A DNA stretch of 43,359 nucleotides from NCBI GenBank assembly GCA_003164035.1, contig PLRS01000033.1:1-43359 (forward strand), written 5' to 3'. Positions 35,428 to 43,359 of this stretch are shown in pieces. Below the pieces are notes generated by a model. That model was not told the origin of the DNA. It saw only the letters and a program-made list of their open reading frames with translations, and did no database searches. Origin of the DNA: Bryobacterales bacterium. GTDB taxonomy: Bacteria > Acidobacteriota > Terriglobia > Bryobacterales > Bryobacteraceae. Within the stretch, counting starts at the first letter, position 1, and the number at the start of each line of letters is the position of its first letter. The position numbers and the translations under genes were made by a program.

Positions 35428-35945
35428 TCGCGACCGAAGCCGTGGCGACAACCGCGCTCGATTTCAACGGGTTGGTGCGCGAGCACCAGGCCATGGTATA
35501 CAGCGTGGCCTGGCATTTTTTGCGCGACCGTCCGCTGGCGGAGGAAGTGGCGCAGGACGTGTTTTTCAGCCTGCATCGCAACCTGCGCAGCATCGAATCG
35601 CCCCGGCACGCCACGGCATGGCTGCGAAAGGTTGCGGTGCAACGGTCGATCGATGCCGGAAGGCGGCGCAAGCGGCTGCCGCGCATCGGGCTGGAAGAAG
35701 TGCCGGAGCCGGCGAGCTTCGACGCACGCTACGACCCGTGGCTGGGGGAATCGCTGCGGCGAATGGTAGCCAGCCTGCCGGAGGCGCAACGGATGACGGT
35801 GATTCTGCGCTATCAGGAAGAGATGGAGCCGGCGGAAATCGCCGCGATACTGGAAATGCCGCTGGCAACCGTGAAAAGTCATTTGCATCGCGCGCTCGGT
35901 CTGTTGCGGGAAAAGCTGGAGCGGCGCGGCATGGGAGAACGATGA
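35424..35945 (+). CDS. ECF-type RNA polymerase sigma factor
   Basis: A 173-aa sigma factor. Region 2 spans about residues 12-75 (FNGLVREHQAMVYSVAWHFL..RPLAEEVAQDVF). Region 4 spans about 105-165, with the helix-turn-helix MEPAEIAAILEMPLATVKSHLHRAL. Start is GTG, overlapping the preceding stop. The next gene, overlapping by 4 bases, is a small single-TM protein in the position of an anti-sigma factor. The signal and the regulon are unknown; autoregulation of the unit is likely but not shown. Confidence 0.95.
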   Translation: MIATEAVATTALDFNGLVREHQAMVYSVAWHFLRDRPLAEEVAQDVFFSLHRNLRSIESPRHATAWLRKVAVQRSIDAGRRRKRLPRIGLEEVPEPASFDARYDPWLGESLRRMVASLPEAQRMTVILRYQEEMEPAEIAAILEMPLATVKSHLHRALGLLREKLERRGMGER

Positions 35946-36223
35946 TGGATGGGCCGGAAGAGATGGATTGGCTGGAAGCGGAGTTGAAGAGGGCGCTGGC
36001 GCGGGAAATGCCCCCTCGGGACTTCGCGGTGCCGCGGCGGCGGCCGGCATGGCGGGCGTGGGCGGCGGCGGCCGCGGCGTTGGTGGTGCTGAGCGCGGGA
36101 AGCGGGATTGGCTATCGCCAATACCGGGGCCGCGAGGCGAAACGGGAGCTCAAGTTGGCGCTCAATATCGCCGCCGCCAAAACCAACCGGATACAAACTC
36201 AATTACGGGAGTTTTCGAGATGA
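35942..36223 (+). CDS. Small single-TM protein, probable anti-sigma factor
   Basis: A 93-aa protein. Its N-terminal ~45 residues are cytoplasmic and charged (EEMDWLEAELKRALAREMPPRDF). One transmembrane helix follows (AWAAAAAALVVLSAGSGIGY), then a basic helical tail. No zinc-binding His/Cys motif is visible, so it is not a classic ZAS anti-sigma domain. The role is inferred from position: it overlaps the sigma-factor stop (ATGA) and the next start (ATGA). Confidence 0.78.
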   Translation: MMDGPEEMDWLEAELKRALAREMPPRDFAVPRRRPAWRAWAAAAAALVVLSAGSGIGYRQYRGREAKRELKLALNIAAAKTNRIQTQLREFSR

Positions 36224-36732
36224 AGCTAATACTCGCCGCGGCTCTGGCCGGCTGCCTGTGCGGCCTGGGCGCGCAGCAATTTCCCATGAAGATCGATCGG
36301 CTGGCCGCACAGGCATCCGACAAAATCGACGTTTCGCTGAGCGGGTCGCTGCTGCAGTTCGCGGCCAAATTCCTGGATGACAACGACCCGGACGACGCCA
36401 AGGTGCGCAAGCTGATCGTGGGCCTGGAAGGCATCTACGTGAAGAGTTATAGCTTCAAGAACGCCAACGTGTGGACGGAGGCGGACCTGGAAGCCATCCG
36501 GCGCGGTCTGCGCGCCCCAGAATGGTCGCGCATCGTCAACGTCAGCGGCGAAGACGGCACCAGCGAAATCTACGTGCGGATGGTAGAGAAGAAGCCCACC
36601 GGCGTGGCGATTCTGTGCGCGGAGCCGAAGGAATTGACCATCGTCAACATTGCCGGCTCGATCGACCTGGCGTCGCTGAGCGAGCTGAGCGGCCACTTCA
36701 ATATTCCGAAGATACCGGAGAAGAAGGAGTAG
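36220..36732 (+). CDS. DUF4252 exported protein
   Basis: A 170-aa protein with a signal peptide (MKLILAAALAGCLCGLGAQ). It resembles DUF4252 (VRKLIVGLEGIYVKSYSF; EIYVRMVEKKPTGVAILCAEPKELTIVNIAGSID, shortened). Such proteins are often encoded beside ECF sigma factors. A Cys near the signal (AGCLCG) could make it a lipoprotein, though the lipobox is poor. It is the last gene of the four-gene unit and stops 4 bases from the convergent fucosidase gene. Confidence 0.85.
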   Translation: MKLILAAALAGCLCGLGAQQFPMKIDRLAAQASDKIDVSLSGSLLQFAAKFLDDNDPDDAKVRKLIVGLEGIYVKSYSFKNANVWTEADLEAIRRGLRAPEWSRIVNVSGEDGTSEIYVRMVEKKPTGVAILCAEPKELTIVNIAGSIDLASLSELSGHFNIPKIPEKKE

Positions 36733-36736
36733 TGTC

Positions 36737-39097
36737 CTACGGCTGCACTTTCAGGTCCGGGCCGACTTCGTAGGTCTTGCCCGCCTGGGCGTCGAAAGTG
36801 ACTTCGCGGCCATCGTAGCGCAAGGTCACCGGCTGCGACGCGGCGGGGCGGAGGGCCGCCCTGGTCAGCTTGCCGGCGCGCCATTCGAGCGCCACTTCGA
36901 CCGCTCCACGCGCGCGCAAGCCGGTCACGCTGCCAATGGGGAAGGCCGCGGGCAGTGCGGGCAGCAGTGCGAGAAACGCCGCGTCGCCGGTTTGGATTGG
37001 CGTCAGGCTGGTGGGCATGCCGTGCGGATCGCCGCTCTGGAGCAGCATCTCGGTGATACCGGCGGTGGCCCCGAAGTTGCCGTCGATCTGGAACGGCGGA
37101 TGCGCGTCGAAGAGGTTCGCGTACAGGCCGGCGTGGGACGGGTTTCCCGGACCATTGTCCGATGCCGGCGTCAGCAGATTCCGCAGAATGCGGTAGGCGT
37201 GCTCGCCATCGAGAAAGCGGGCCCAGAGGTTGAGCTTCCAGGCCAACGACCAGCCGGTGGCCTCGTCGCCGCGGTAGAGGAGCGACTGGCGCGCGGCGGC
37301 GAACAGGTCCGGCGTGCCATAGGGCGTGATTTCCGAGCCCGGGTAGACGGCCCAGAGATGCGAGACGTGGCGATGCTGGTTAGCCGGGTCGTCCACGTCT
37401 TCCATCCATTCCTGCAACTGCTTGTACCGGCCGATCCGGTTCGGCGCAATCCGCCCGCGCATTTCGGTGAGTTGCGCCCGCAGGTCGCCATCCACGTTCA
37501 ATATCCGGCCGGCGGCGATGACTTCGCCGAATAGCGTGCGCACGATCTCCCTATCCATCGCCGGCCCCATCACCAGGCCACCCTGTTCCGGAGAATTGCC
37601 GGGACCGGTCACCAGGTAACCCGATTTCGGGTCTTTGACCAGCGTGTCCACGAAGAACAACGCCGCGCCCTTCATCAAAGGGTAAGCGGTGTCGCGGAGA
37701 AATTGCCGGTCGCCGGAGAAAAGGTAATGCTCCCAGAGGTGGGTTGAGAGCCACGCCCCGCCGGTTTGCCAGATGCCATGGTTGGAGGCGTTGATCGGCG
37801 CGGTGCCGCGCCACAGGTCGAAATTGTGATGCAACACCCAGCCGCGCGCGTTGTATTGCTCCCTGGCGGTGATGGCGCCGGAAGCCTGGAGGTCCTTCAT
37901 GGCCGCGAACAGCGGCAACTGGCACTCGGCCAGGTTGGCTTCCTCGGCCGGCCAGTAGTTCATTTCGGTATTGATATTGGTGGTGTATTTACTGTCCCAG
38001 GGCGGCGCGTTCGATTCGTTCCAGACGCCCTGCAGGTTGGCGGGCTGGCCGCCCGGGCGGCTGGAGGAAATCAGCAGGTAGCGGCCATATTGAAACACCA
38101 GGGCCACCAGTTGCGGGTCGCGCCCGGCGGCGAAATTGCGAATGCGCTCGTCGGTGGGGCTGGCGGCGGCGGGCGACGTTCCCAGGTCGAGCGAGACCCG
38201 CGCGAACAGGCTGCGGTAATCGGCGAGGTGTTCGGTGCGCAGCGTGTCGTAGGACTTGGTATGCACGCCGACCAGGGTGTGCGCGTTGCGCCCTTTCGGA
38301 TCGGCGGAAACGTCCTGGTAGTTGACGAAATTAGTGGCGCCGGTGAGCACCAGCGTAACCGCGTCGGCGCCCTTCACGATAGCGCGCCCGTCCCCGGTCT
38401 CGCGCCTGCCGCCTTCGGCTGCCACCGTCAATCGAGCCTGAAAGCGGATCGCGCCGTCTTCCACTTGTCCATCCATCACCAGGTCGCCATCGGCCAAAAC
38501 GGCGTTAGTCGAGCCCTGGTGCGCGGATTTCAAGCTCGCGGAAAACGACACGCTACCCGGCCGGCTGGCGGTCAGCCGGATGACGACGGCTTTGGCAGGG
38601 TAGCTGGCAAAGATCTCGCGCCGGTAGACGATGCCGTTGGCTTCGAACTCCACCGTGGCCGTAGCCGTATCCAGATCCAGCGCGCGGCGGTAGCCCGTGA
38701 CGGAGCCTGCGTCGACGCCGGGAAAATCCAGCAGCAGGTCGCCGAAAGCCTGATAAGCCATCTGGTGGAGGGGCTCGGACATGAATTCCTTCATGGCCAG
38801 ATCCTCGGCTTCCCGCTGCTTCGCGGCCCACAAGAGATCGCGCAGTTTGTCCAGCGACCGGTACGCGCCCTTATGGGCGTAGTCGTGCGGCGCGCCCGTC
38901 CACACGGTCTGCTCGTTGAATTGAATCCGCTCGGTGGCGACCCCGCCGAAGATCATGGCGCCCAGCTTGCCGTTGCCAACGGGCAGCGCTTCGACCCAGG
39001 TTTTGGCGGGTTGACGATACCGAAGCGTGAGCGGAGACTCGGCAAACAGCGAGGCCGCCGAAGCCCCCAGCAGGGCGATTGCGGGTAGGAATTTCAT
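36737..39097 (-). CDS. Glycoside hydrolase family 95 (alpha-L-fucosidase-type)
   Basis: A 786-aa secreted GH95 enzyme, a family of inverting 1,2-alpha-L-fucosidases and related alpha-L-galactosidases. The signal peptide ends ASLFAES; I start at the ATG at 39097 rather than the ATG 21 bases upstream. The N-terminal beta domain has [19 protein letters not shown]. The (alpha/alpha)6 barrel carries the catalytic-site asparagines in NINTEMNYW (about residues 372-380), the VGNG and NESNAPPW blocks, and the acid residue region QIDGNFG near 670. It suggests use of plant or host fucosylated glycans and probably acts in the periplasm. Confidence 0.94.
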   Translation of the reverse strand: MKFLPAIALLGASAASLFAESPLTLRYRQPAKTWVEALPVGNGKLGAMIFGGVATERIQFNEQTVWTGAPHDYAHKGAYRSLDKLRDLLWAAKQREAEDLAMKEFMSEPLHQMAYQAFGDLLLDFPGVDAGSVTGYRRALDLDTATATVEFEANGIVYRREIFASYPAKAVVIRLTASRPGSVSFSASLKSAHQGSTNAVLADGDLVMDGQVEDGAIRFQARLTVAAEGGRRETGDGRAIVKGADAVTLVLTGATNFVNYQDVSADPKGRNAHTLVGVHTKSYDTLRTEHLADYRSLFARVSLDLGTSPAAASPTDERIRNFAAGRDPQLVALVFQYGRYLLISSSRPGGQPANLQGVWNESNAPPWDSKYTTNINTEMNYWPAEEANLAECQLPLFAAMKDLQASGAITAREQYNARGWVLHHNFDLWRGTAPINASNHGIWQTGGAWLSTHLWEHYLFSGDRQFLRDTAYPLMKGAALFFVDTLVKDPKSGYLVTGPGNSPEQGGLVMGPAMDREIVRTLFGEVIAAGRILNVDGDLRAQLTEMRGRIAPNRIGRYKQLQEWMEDVDDPANQHRHVSHLWAVYPGSEITPYGTPDLFAAARQSLLYRGDEATGWSLAWKLNLWARFLDGEHAYRILRNLLTPASDNGPGNPSHAGLYANLFDAHPPFQIDGNFGATAGITEMLLQSGDPHGMPTSLTPIQTGDAAFLALLPALPAAFPIGSVTGLRARGAVEVALEWRAGKLTRAALRPAASQPVTLRYDGREVTFDAQAGKTYEVGPDLKVQP

Positions 39098-39168
39098 AAT
39101 GTGCCGGAGAACACGCACCCGGCAACCGCTCCCTCAAAAGGCGTGAAGAAAACTCGACGAAACGCGCT

Positions 39169-39243
39169 GGGCAGGCGGAACCCACCTGCCCCACCATTGA
39201 AAACAATGCACTTGCTTTGGTAGCGCAGGCGGTTCCGCCTGCG
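39169..39243. repeat. Paired hairpins (GCAGGCGG element)
   Basis: First hairpin GGGCAGG/CCTGCCC (39169-39191), second a perfect 9-bp stem CGCAGGCGG/CCGCCTGCG (39224-39243). Both lie between clpP and the GH95 gene. A T-run at 39252-39257 follows the second on the plus strand, where there is no gene to terminate. Confidence 0.65.
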
Positions 39244-39260
39244 ACTTGTGATTTTTTCAC

Positions 39261-39283
39261 AGCTCCTTACGGTCGCGGCTCGG
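39261..39283. repeat. Single arm of the GCTCC-TTACGGTCGCGGCTCGG element
   Basis: Related to the arms of 28889-28955. It lies just beyond the clpP stop codon. Confidence 0.55.
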
Positions 39284-39290
39284 ACTCGGG

Positions 39291-39938
39291 CTAGCTCTTT
39301 ATGGCTACCGGCACCAGGTCGCGGCTGGTGATCACGCGGTCGATCATGCCGTACTGCACGGCCTGATCGGGTTCCAGGATGTAATCGCGGTCCACGTCCT
39401 TGGCGACCTTGTCCACCGGCTGGCCGGTGGCTTCCGCCAGCATGCCGTTCAAGATTTCACGCATGCGCAGGATTTCACGGGCGTAGATATCGATATCGGC
39501 CGCCTGTCCGGCCAATCCCTGCATGGAGGGCTGGTGGATCATGATGCGCGAGTTCGGCAAACTGAAGCGTTTGCCCTTGGTCCCCATGGCCAGCAGCACC
39601 GCGGCCATCGATGCGGCCTGTCCCACGCAAATCGTGATGATGTCCGGGCGCACGAACGCCATGGTGTCCAGGATCGCCAGGCCGGCCGTGATCGAGCCAC
39701 CCGGTGAGTTGACATAAATCGATATGTCCCGCTCCGGATCTTCGGCCTCCAGGAACAGGAGCTGGGCGATCACCAGGTTGGCTACATTGTCGTCGATCGG
39801 CGTGCCCAGGAAGATGATGTTTTCCTTGAGCAGCCGCGAGTAAATATCGTAGGCACGCTCACCGCGCGAGGTCTGCTCGACCACCATCGGGACCAGGACC
39901 GATTGAGGCACTCCACTGAATTGGTTAGGCATGTTCAC
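39291..39938 (-). CDS. clpP: ATP-dependent Clp protease proteolytic subunit
   Basis: Serine peptidase that forms the double-heptamer chamber used by ClpX/ClpA/ClpC. The 215-aa protein shows catalytic Ser110 (GQAASMA), His135 (MIHQPS) and the Asp of the KDVDRD segment, plus the YVNSPGGS oxyanion strand. A second start (M3) is possible. No clpX or tig adjoins, unlike the usual order. An Rrf2-family regulator gene lies about 105 bases upstream on the same strand. Confidence 0.96.
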   Translation of the reverse strand: MNMPNQFSGVPQSVLVPMVVEQTSRGERAYDIYSRLLKENIIFLGTPIDDNVANLVIAQLLFLEAEDPERDISIYVNSPGGSITAGLAILDTMAFVRPDIITICVGQAASMAAVLLAMGTKGKRFSLPNSRIMIHQPSMQGLAGQAADIDIYAREILRMREILNGMLAEATGQPVDKVAKDVDRDYILEPDQAVQYGMIDRVITSRDLVPVAIKS

Positions 39939-40042
39939 TCTCTAGATAGCACATTGGCGGAAGGGGAGGATCGCGGCCGTCGACACACGCCGGGAGACAC
40001 TCCGGGCTTCCGCCTGATAATTGAGATGCCGGAGACGGCGCT

Positions 40043-40501
40043 TCAGGCTCGCCGCAGCACTTTTCGGGTCACCGGCTTGGCGGCGGCGGCCTTCTTCTTC
40101 GCGTCGCGCACCAGGTCGGCGATGGTCGTCTTACCCAGGAAGACCATGATGCGCGCCTGCACCGGCTTCCACCGGCCGCACAAAGAGCAGGCTTTCGCGG
40201 AGGTACATTCCGGCAGCCCCCCGGCGCAGGAGTTGAAATTGTTCATCCCGTCCACTGCGTCGATGATGTCGATCAGTTTCAGTTTCTTGGGCGACGTGTT
40301 CAGGCAAAAGCCGCCGGTTGGTCCCTTACTCGATTTCAGTAGACCTTTGCGGGCGATCCCTTGCAGAATCTTAGCCAGAAAGTGCGCAGGAATCTGTTCT
40401 TCCTCCGCGATGTTCTTCACCATCGCGAACTGTCCCTCCGGCAAACTGGCGAGATTGACAAAGGCGCGAATTGCGTACTTCGAGGATTGTGAGTATATCA
40501 A
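40043..40501 (-). CDS. Rrf2-family transcriptional regulator with four cysteines
   Basis: A 152-aa winged-helix regulator beginning MIYSQSSKYAIRAFVNLA, the Rrf2 signature, from a TTG start. Recognition helices lie around residues 28-60. Cys92, Cys99, Cys105 and Cys108 have spacing close to the [2Fe-2S] ligands of IscR (92/98/104), so it probably senses iron-sulfur, redox or nitric oxide status. The C-terminal tail is Lys/Ala-rich. A palindrome overlapping the start codon may be its own operator. No isc or suf genes are nearby. Confidence 0.9.
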   Translation of the reverse strand: MIYSQSSKYAIRAFVNLASLPEGQFAMVKNIAEEEQIPAHFLAKILQGIARKGLLKSSKGPTGGFCLNTSPKKLKLIDIIDAVDGMNNFNSCAGGLPECTSAKACSLCGRWKPVQARIMVFLGKTTIADLVRDAKKKAAAAKPVTRKVLRRA

Positions 40502-40518
40502 GATCCTACTATCTTAAT
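40497..40518 (-). promoter_or_regulatory. Palindrome over the Rrf2 start codon, probable autoregulatory operator
   Basis: ATCAAGAT-6 bases-ATCTTAAT is an inverted repeat with one mismatch. It covers the TTG start at 40501 and the end of the upstream beta-propeller gene. A position over the start fits repression by the gene product. Confidence 0.45.
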
Positions 40519-41492
40519 TCAAAATTTCGCAAACGCAAAACGGCTATGCGATTTTTTTCTAGCACCAGCAGCCGATTTCCGGGCAGACGGGCGAGACCGA
40601 CGCCGCCGTTAGTGCGGATTAATACTTTCCCGGGGCCGAAACCGCCGCCTTGGCGGCGGAACTGCAGCAGCCGGCCGGGGGAATCCTGTTCCAAGATAAA
40701 CAGGTCCTCATTTATGAATTGGATACCGGCTGCCCCTTGGAGGGGCCCCAGGTCATGAGGCCTCCAGAGCTGCTTCGGATCGGCGGGGCGCTCGAACCAG
40801 GCGGCGCGGGCCGGCCGCATATCGCGCTGGGCCGCCACGCGGACCCGATCGCTCCAGGCGAGATGGAGCATCGCCGACCCCGCCTCCTCGTTCCACGTAT
40901 CGATAGCAAACTCGCGCCAGGGCAGTTCGAAGCGAGTGGGCGATTTCATCCAATAGTTCCCGCACAACAGATCGGGCAGCCCGTCGCCATCGACGTCGGC
41001 GATCGCCAGACCGCCTTCCGTGGATGGCGTATAGATGGTGTAAAGTTCGGTCTCCGCCCAGCCATCCTTCATGGGCGAGGGAAACTCGTAGAAGCGGACC
41101 TGTTGGCGTTTGTGAATCAGCAGGACCCCGTGATGACCTATCAGGTCGGCCGGAATCGCGTCGCGGGTATCGACCCCGGTATCGACTACGAAACGTTTAC
41201 GATCGGCGAGCCGTAGCCAGATCAACTCCCGCGGTTCGATCGAATTGAGGATCAACCCCGCGTCCATGACGCAGCCTCCTTCCGCGAACTGCCCTTGCGC
41301 GATGCGCTCGCGTTTGCCGGTATCGAGGGCGATCCGATAGACGTCTTCGCCCCAGGTGAACAAAACGTCGCCCGACGCTGTATCCCGGAGGACCGCAAAT
41401 CCGGCGATTCCGGCGCCCGGCAGCGGAATGGTCCGCTGTTGAGCTGCCGCCGTCGCACAACCCAAGACCGCCATCCAAAAAGTGCGCAGCAT
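40509..41492 (-). CDS. Secreted FG-GAP/VCBS-type beta-propeller protein
   Basis: A 327-aa protein with a signal peptide (cleavage near ATAAAQ) and repeated short beta blades. A calcium-binding motif of the FG-GAP type is clear: DVDGDGLPDLLCGNYW (about residues 164-179). Such proteins are extracellular or periplasmic binding scaffolds; no catalytic residues are evident. It ends 7 bases before the Rrf2 start and begins 32 bases from the divergent SirB1-like gene, leaving very little room for two divergent promoters. Confidence 0.85.
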   Translation of the reverse strand: MLRTFWMAVLGCATAAAQQRTIPLPGAGIAGFAVLRDTASGDVLFTWGEDVYRIALDTGKRERIAQGQFAEGGCVMDAGLILNSIEPRELIWLRLADRKRFVVDTGVDTRDAIPADLIGHHGVLLIHKRQQVRFYEFPSPMKDGWAETELYTIYTPSTEGGLAIADVDGDGLPDLLCGNYWMKSPTRFELPWREFAIDTWNEEAGSAMLHLAWSDRVRVAAQRDMRPARAAWFERPADPKQLWRPHDLGPLQGAAGIQFINEDLFILEQDSPGRLLQFRRQGGGFGPGKVLIRTNGGVGLARLPGNRLLVLEKNRIAVLRLRNFELR

Positions 41493-41524
41493 GAAGATGT
41501 TATTGTACGGAATGAGGCTTGGAT

Positions 41525-42331
41525 ATGGTGGGTAATCTCAAAGGCCTTCTTGCGGGGCGCGACGATGACATGGAACTGGATCTGGCGGCCCTGAATCTGG
41601 CCACCATCGAGTTCCCCGGTCTCGACTTCGGCCCCTCTCTCGCCGCCCTCGACCGCTTTGCCAACGACATCGCGGACCGCTGCAGCGATCTTTCGGACGG
41701 GCGCGAATTCGTTGGCGTGTCCAACCGATATCTTTTTCAGGAGATTGGACTGCGCGGCAACGACGACGATTACTACAATCCGCGCAACAGTTGCCTGAAC
41801 CAGGTGCTGGATTTGCGTCTCGGCATTCCCATAACGCTGTCGGTGATCTACATGGAGGTCGGACGGCGGCTGGCCAAGCACGTAGTCGGCATCGGACTGC
41901 CCCGGCATTTTGTCATTCAGTACGATGACGGCGATTACTCGACTTACATCGACCCGTTTCACGGTGGCGCGATCCTGTCCGCCGACGACTGCTATCGCCT
42001 GGCCCAGGCCGAGGACGAGAATCCCCGTTTGCTGGCGCCGGCCGGCAAGCGCCAGATCGTGATGCGAATGATCAACAATCTCCGCGGTATCTATTTTTCG
42101 CAGCGCTCGTTCGAAAAGGCCCAGGAGATTCTGAACCTGCTGATCGAAGCTAATCCGGAATCGGCCGAAGAGTACAAGCAGCGGGGGCTGGTGCGTCTCC
42201 ATATGCGGCATCTGCTCGCCGGAAAGAAGGACCTGCAGATTTACCTCGCGCTGAATCCGCATGCGGAAGATAAAGAAGAGATCCAAGGTCAGTTGCAGGC
42301 GGTCGGCAAGTGGCTGGCGGCTTTGAACTGA
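41525..42331 (+). CDS. SirB1-like transglutaminase-fold/TPR protein
   Basis: A 268-aa protein of the SirB1 family. The transglutaminase-like core (about 45-175) has NPRNSCLNQVLDLRLGIPITLSVIYMEVGRRL, GIGLPRHFVI and IDPFHGG. The C-terminus is a TPR-like helical repeat (RGIYFSQRSFEKAQEILNLLIEANP, shortened). In this family the catalytic Cys is often replaced; here SCLN offers a candidate Cys. The ATG at 41525 has GAGG at proper spacing; the TTG six bases earlier does not. Function in the family is poorly defined. Confidence 0.9.
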   Translation: MVGNLKGLLAGRDDDMELDLAALNLATIEFPGLDFGPSLAALDRFANDIADRCSDLSDGREFVGVSNRYLFQEIGLRGNDDDYYNPRNSCLNQVLDLRLGIPITLSVIYMEVGRRLAKHVVGIGLPRHFVIQYDDGDYSTYIDPFHGGAILSADDCYRLAQAEDENPRLLAPAGKRQIVMRMINNLRGIYFSQRSFEKAQEILNLLIEANPESAEEYKQRGLVRLHMRHLLAGKKDLQIYLALNPHAEDKEEIQGQLQAVGKWLAALN

Positions 42332-42338
42332 CGCTGCG

Positions 42339-42380
42339 TTATCCGTTGTCCGTTTTCCGTTGTCCGTTATCCGTTGAACG
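42339..42380. repeat. Heptamer tandem repeat, mirror-ordered
   Basis: Six consecutive 7-base units: TTATCCG, TTGTCCG, TTTTCCG, TTGTCCG, TTATCCG, TTGAACG. In the first five the third base runs A-G-T-G-A, so the array is symmetric. Confidence 0.85.
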
Positions 42381-42400
42381 GATCCCATGACGGAGTGCTT

Positions 42401-42419
42401 CACGTTTTTTACGTGTAAA
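42401..42419 (+). promoter_or_regulatory. Overlapping palindromes upstream of the antitoxin gene
   Basis: CACGT-TTTTT-ACGTG (42401-42415) is a perfect inverted repeat. TTTAC-GT-GTAAA (42408-42419) overlaps it. They lie 17-35 bases before the antitoxin start, a usual place for an operator of the antitoxin. Confidence 0.4.
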
Positions 42420-42435
42420 CTGGAATGGTACGTTT

Positions 42436-42681
42436 GTGAAGCAGAACATCACTCTCGCCCTCGACAAATCGCTCCTGAAAAAGACTCGCGCCCTTGCCGC
42501 CCAGCGTGGTTCCAGCGTGAGCGCCATGCTGGCTCAGGAGCTCCAGAAAATCGTCGAACGCGAGAATGGTTACCAGCAGGCGAAGCAGAGAGCCTTGGCG
42601 CGGCTCCATTCGCCATTCCATCTCGGCGGAGAGAAGTGGCCGGACCGGGAATCCTTGCATGACCGTGCGGACCTTCGTTGA
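42436..42681 (+). CDS. VapB-like antitoxin (DUF6364-type)
   Basis: An 81-aa antitoxin with an N-terminal ribbon-helix-helix-like segment (MKQNITLALDKSLLKKTRALAAQRGSSVSAML, split by wording) and a C-terminal arm with HLGGEKWPDRESLHDR, typical of antitoxins paired with PIN toxins. The start is GTG at 42436. It overlaps the following toxin frame by 23 bases, the standard VapBC arrangement. The antitoxin looks intact although its partner is broken. Confidence 0.82.
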   Translation: MKQNITLALDKSLLKKTRALAAQRGSSVSAMLAQELQKIVERENGYQQAKQRALARLHSPFHLGGEKWPDRESLHDRADLR

Positions 42682-42907
42682 CTCCAATATTCTCATCTAC
42701 GCTCACGACGCGGACGCCGGCTTCCGGCAGCGCCGGGCGTTGGAGGAATTGGCGGAACTCGACTGGATCGGGCGACGTCGAGCCGCTCCATGGCGATGGG
42801 GTCATTGTTTCCGGCTTCGCGTCGGCTACTACCGCGTGGTGTTCCGGCGTATCGACAACGGACTGGAGGTTCTTGCGGTTGGCCACCGGTCTGACGTTTA
42901 TCGGTAA
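42659..42907 (+). pseudogene. Chimeric toxin remnant: VapC N-terminus joined to a RelE C-terminus
   Basis: The 82-codon frame begins as a PIN toxin (MTVRTFVDSNILIYAHDADAG), then changes at about residue 22 to RelE-like sequence ending RLRVGYYRVVFRRIDNGLEVLAVGHRSDVYR. Between them, 42771-42800 reads GDVEPLHGDG only in the +1 frame, the expected RelE motif, so two compensating frameshifts seem present. All later PIN acidic residues are missing. I infer a deletion that fused two neighbouring toxin loci, followed by drift. A residual function cannot be excluded, but the form is that of a pseudogene. Confidence 0.78.
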
Positions 42908-43087
42908 GTGTCATCTGAACCTGATACGGGCTCGGCACCATCCGCTTCGAAACTGGACATGTGCCAGCACACACGTCGGCGGCGCACGCCCCAATTACTA
43001 ATTTGCCGGGGCGACTGCGGCCGGCAATCAAAGCTTTCATTCCGTAAAACGGAGCCCGCCGTCGGGCGACTCCAAATCTAATCGTCC

Positions 43088-43359
43088 TCAGCTCTCGTGC
43101 ACATCTTCCAGGTACGTATACCCGTGCAGACCATCCTCATAATACCGAAGCAGGTGCCCGGACTCCTCATACGTCAGTCGTCCCTCCCGCACCGCCAACT
43201 CGACATCCCGGCGCAGACTCGCGATCAGCGAATCCGCCTTGAACTGCACGTAGTCCAACACTTCGCGAACCGTATCGCCCTTGATGACCGCATCGAGAAC
43301 CACCTCGCCCGCTTCGTTAAGCCGGACGTGGACCGCGTTGGTATCGCCGAACAGGTTGT
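43088..43359 (-). CDS. speA: Biosynthetic arginine decarboxylase, 3' part (truncated by window end)
   Basis: The last ~90 residues of a PLP-dependent arginine decarboxylase of the SpeA type (arginine to agmatine, polyamine synthesis). The visible C-terminus reads NLFGDTNAVHVRL...GDTVREVLDYVQF...LIASLRRDVE, then LTYEESGHLLRYYEDGLHGYTYLE. The reading frame runs off the window at 43359, so the start and active site are not seen. The gap to the toxin remnant (42908-43087) holds nothing I recognise. Confidence 0.85.
   Translation of the reverse strand, partial: NLFGDTNAVHVRLNEAGEVVLDAVIKGDTVREVLDYVQFKADSLIASLRRDVELAVREGRLTYEESGHLLRYYEDGLHGYTYLEDVHES

Noticed and set aside
39252-39257. Intrinsic terminator with T-run after the GCAGGCGG hairpin
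   Set aside because: The T-run is on the plus strand where no gene ends; both neighbours are on the minus strand.

Overview
The window looks like chromosomal DNA of a high-GC soil acidobacterium, probably of the Solibacter/Bryobacter group. The evidence is family content: an acidobacterial-type duplicated MacB/FtsX orphan permease (9710-12208), an Oar-like TonB-dependent receptor with an N-terminal carboxypeptidase-regulatory domain (14051-17632), a GH95 alpha-L-fucosidase, a pair of large TolC-like proteins, and many small nested inverted repeats between genes. This is inference from families, not from a marker gene. I saw no rRNA, tRNA, CRISPR array or intact transposase.

Layout. 1-3652 (minus): an operon rpiB -> deoC -> GAF/PP2C phosphatase. 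Both enzymes carry N-terminal extensions typical of bacterial microcompartment cargo, so this may be the edge of a sugar-phosphate microcompartment locus. 3788-9554 (plus): an orphan ParD-like antitoxin whose tail is a dispersed repeat, a secreted RNase T2, a circularly permuted ATP-grasp / alpha-E pair, and a Tat-exported protein of unknown function. 9710-18976 (plus): the orphan permease, phosphoglucomutase, the TonB receptor overlapping a cyclase-family hydrolase, and a two-TM DUF4231/SLATT protein.

19300-25705 (plus) is the most interesting block. It is a five-gene soluble [NiFe] hydrogenase operon, hoxE-hoxF-hoxU-hoxY-hoxH, behind an extended -10 promoter. Its HoxF is fused to a complete GltD/NfnB-like flavoprotein (1051 aa), giving one complex an NADH site, an H2 site and a second, probably NADP(H), flavin site. 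A HybD/HoxW-type maturation protease lies nearby on the other strand (26798-27217). Between them is a winged-helix-nucleotidyltransferase / HEPN pair.

27219-34357 (minus): thiC with an 18-residue lysine-rich peptide gene upstream, a secreted protein of unknown function with a structured leader, and two tandem TolC-like genes. An inverted-repeat element has inserted into the signal-peptide region of the second of these. 34597-36732 (plus): a tightly overlapped unit of exported protein, ECF sigma factor, small membrane protein (likely anti-sigma) and DUF4252 protein. 36737-41492 (minus): GH95 fucosidase, clpP, an Rrf2-family regulator with four cysteines, and a secreted beta-propeller protein. 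41525-42907 (plus): a SirB1-like protein and a decayed toxin-antitoxin locus whose toxin reading frame is a VapC/RelE chimera. The window ends inside the 3' part of speA (minus).

At least five families of short palindromic or nested inverted repeats are scattered between genes. Several have changed coding sequence: the ParD tail and the TolC N-terminus.
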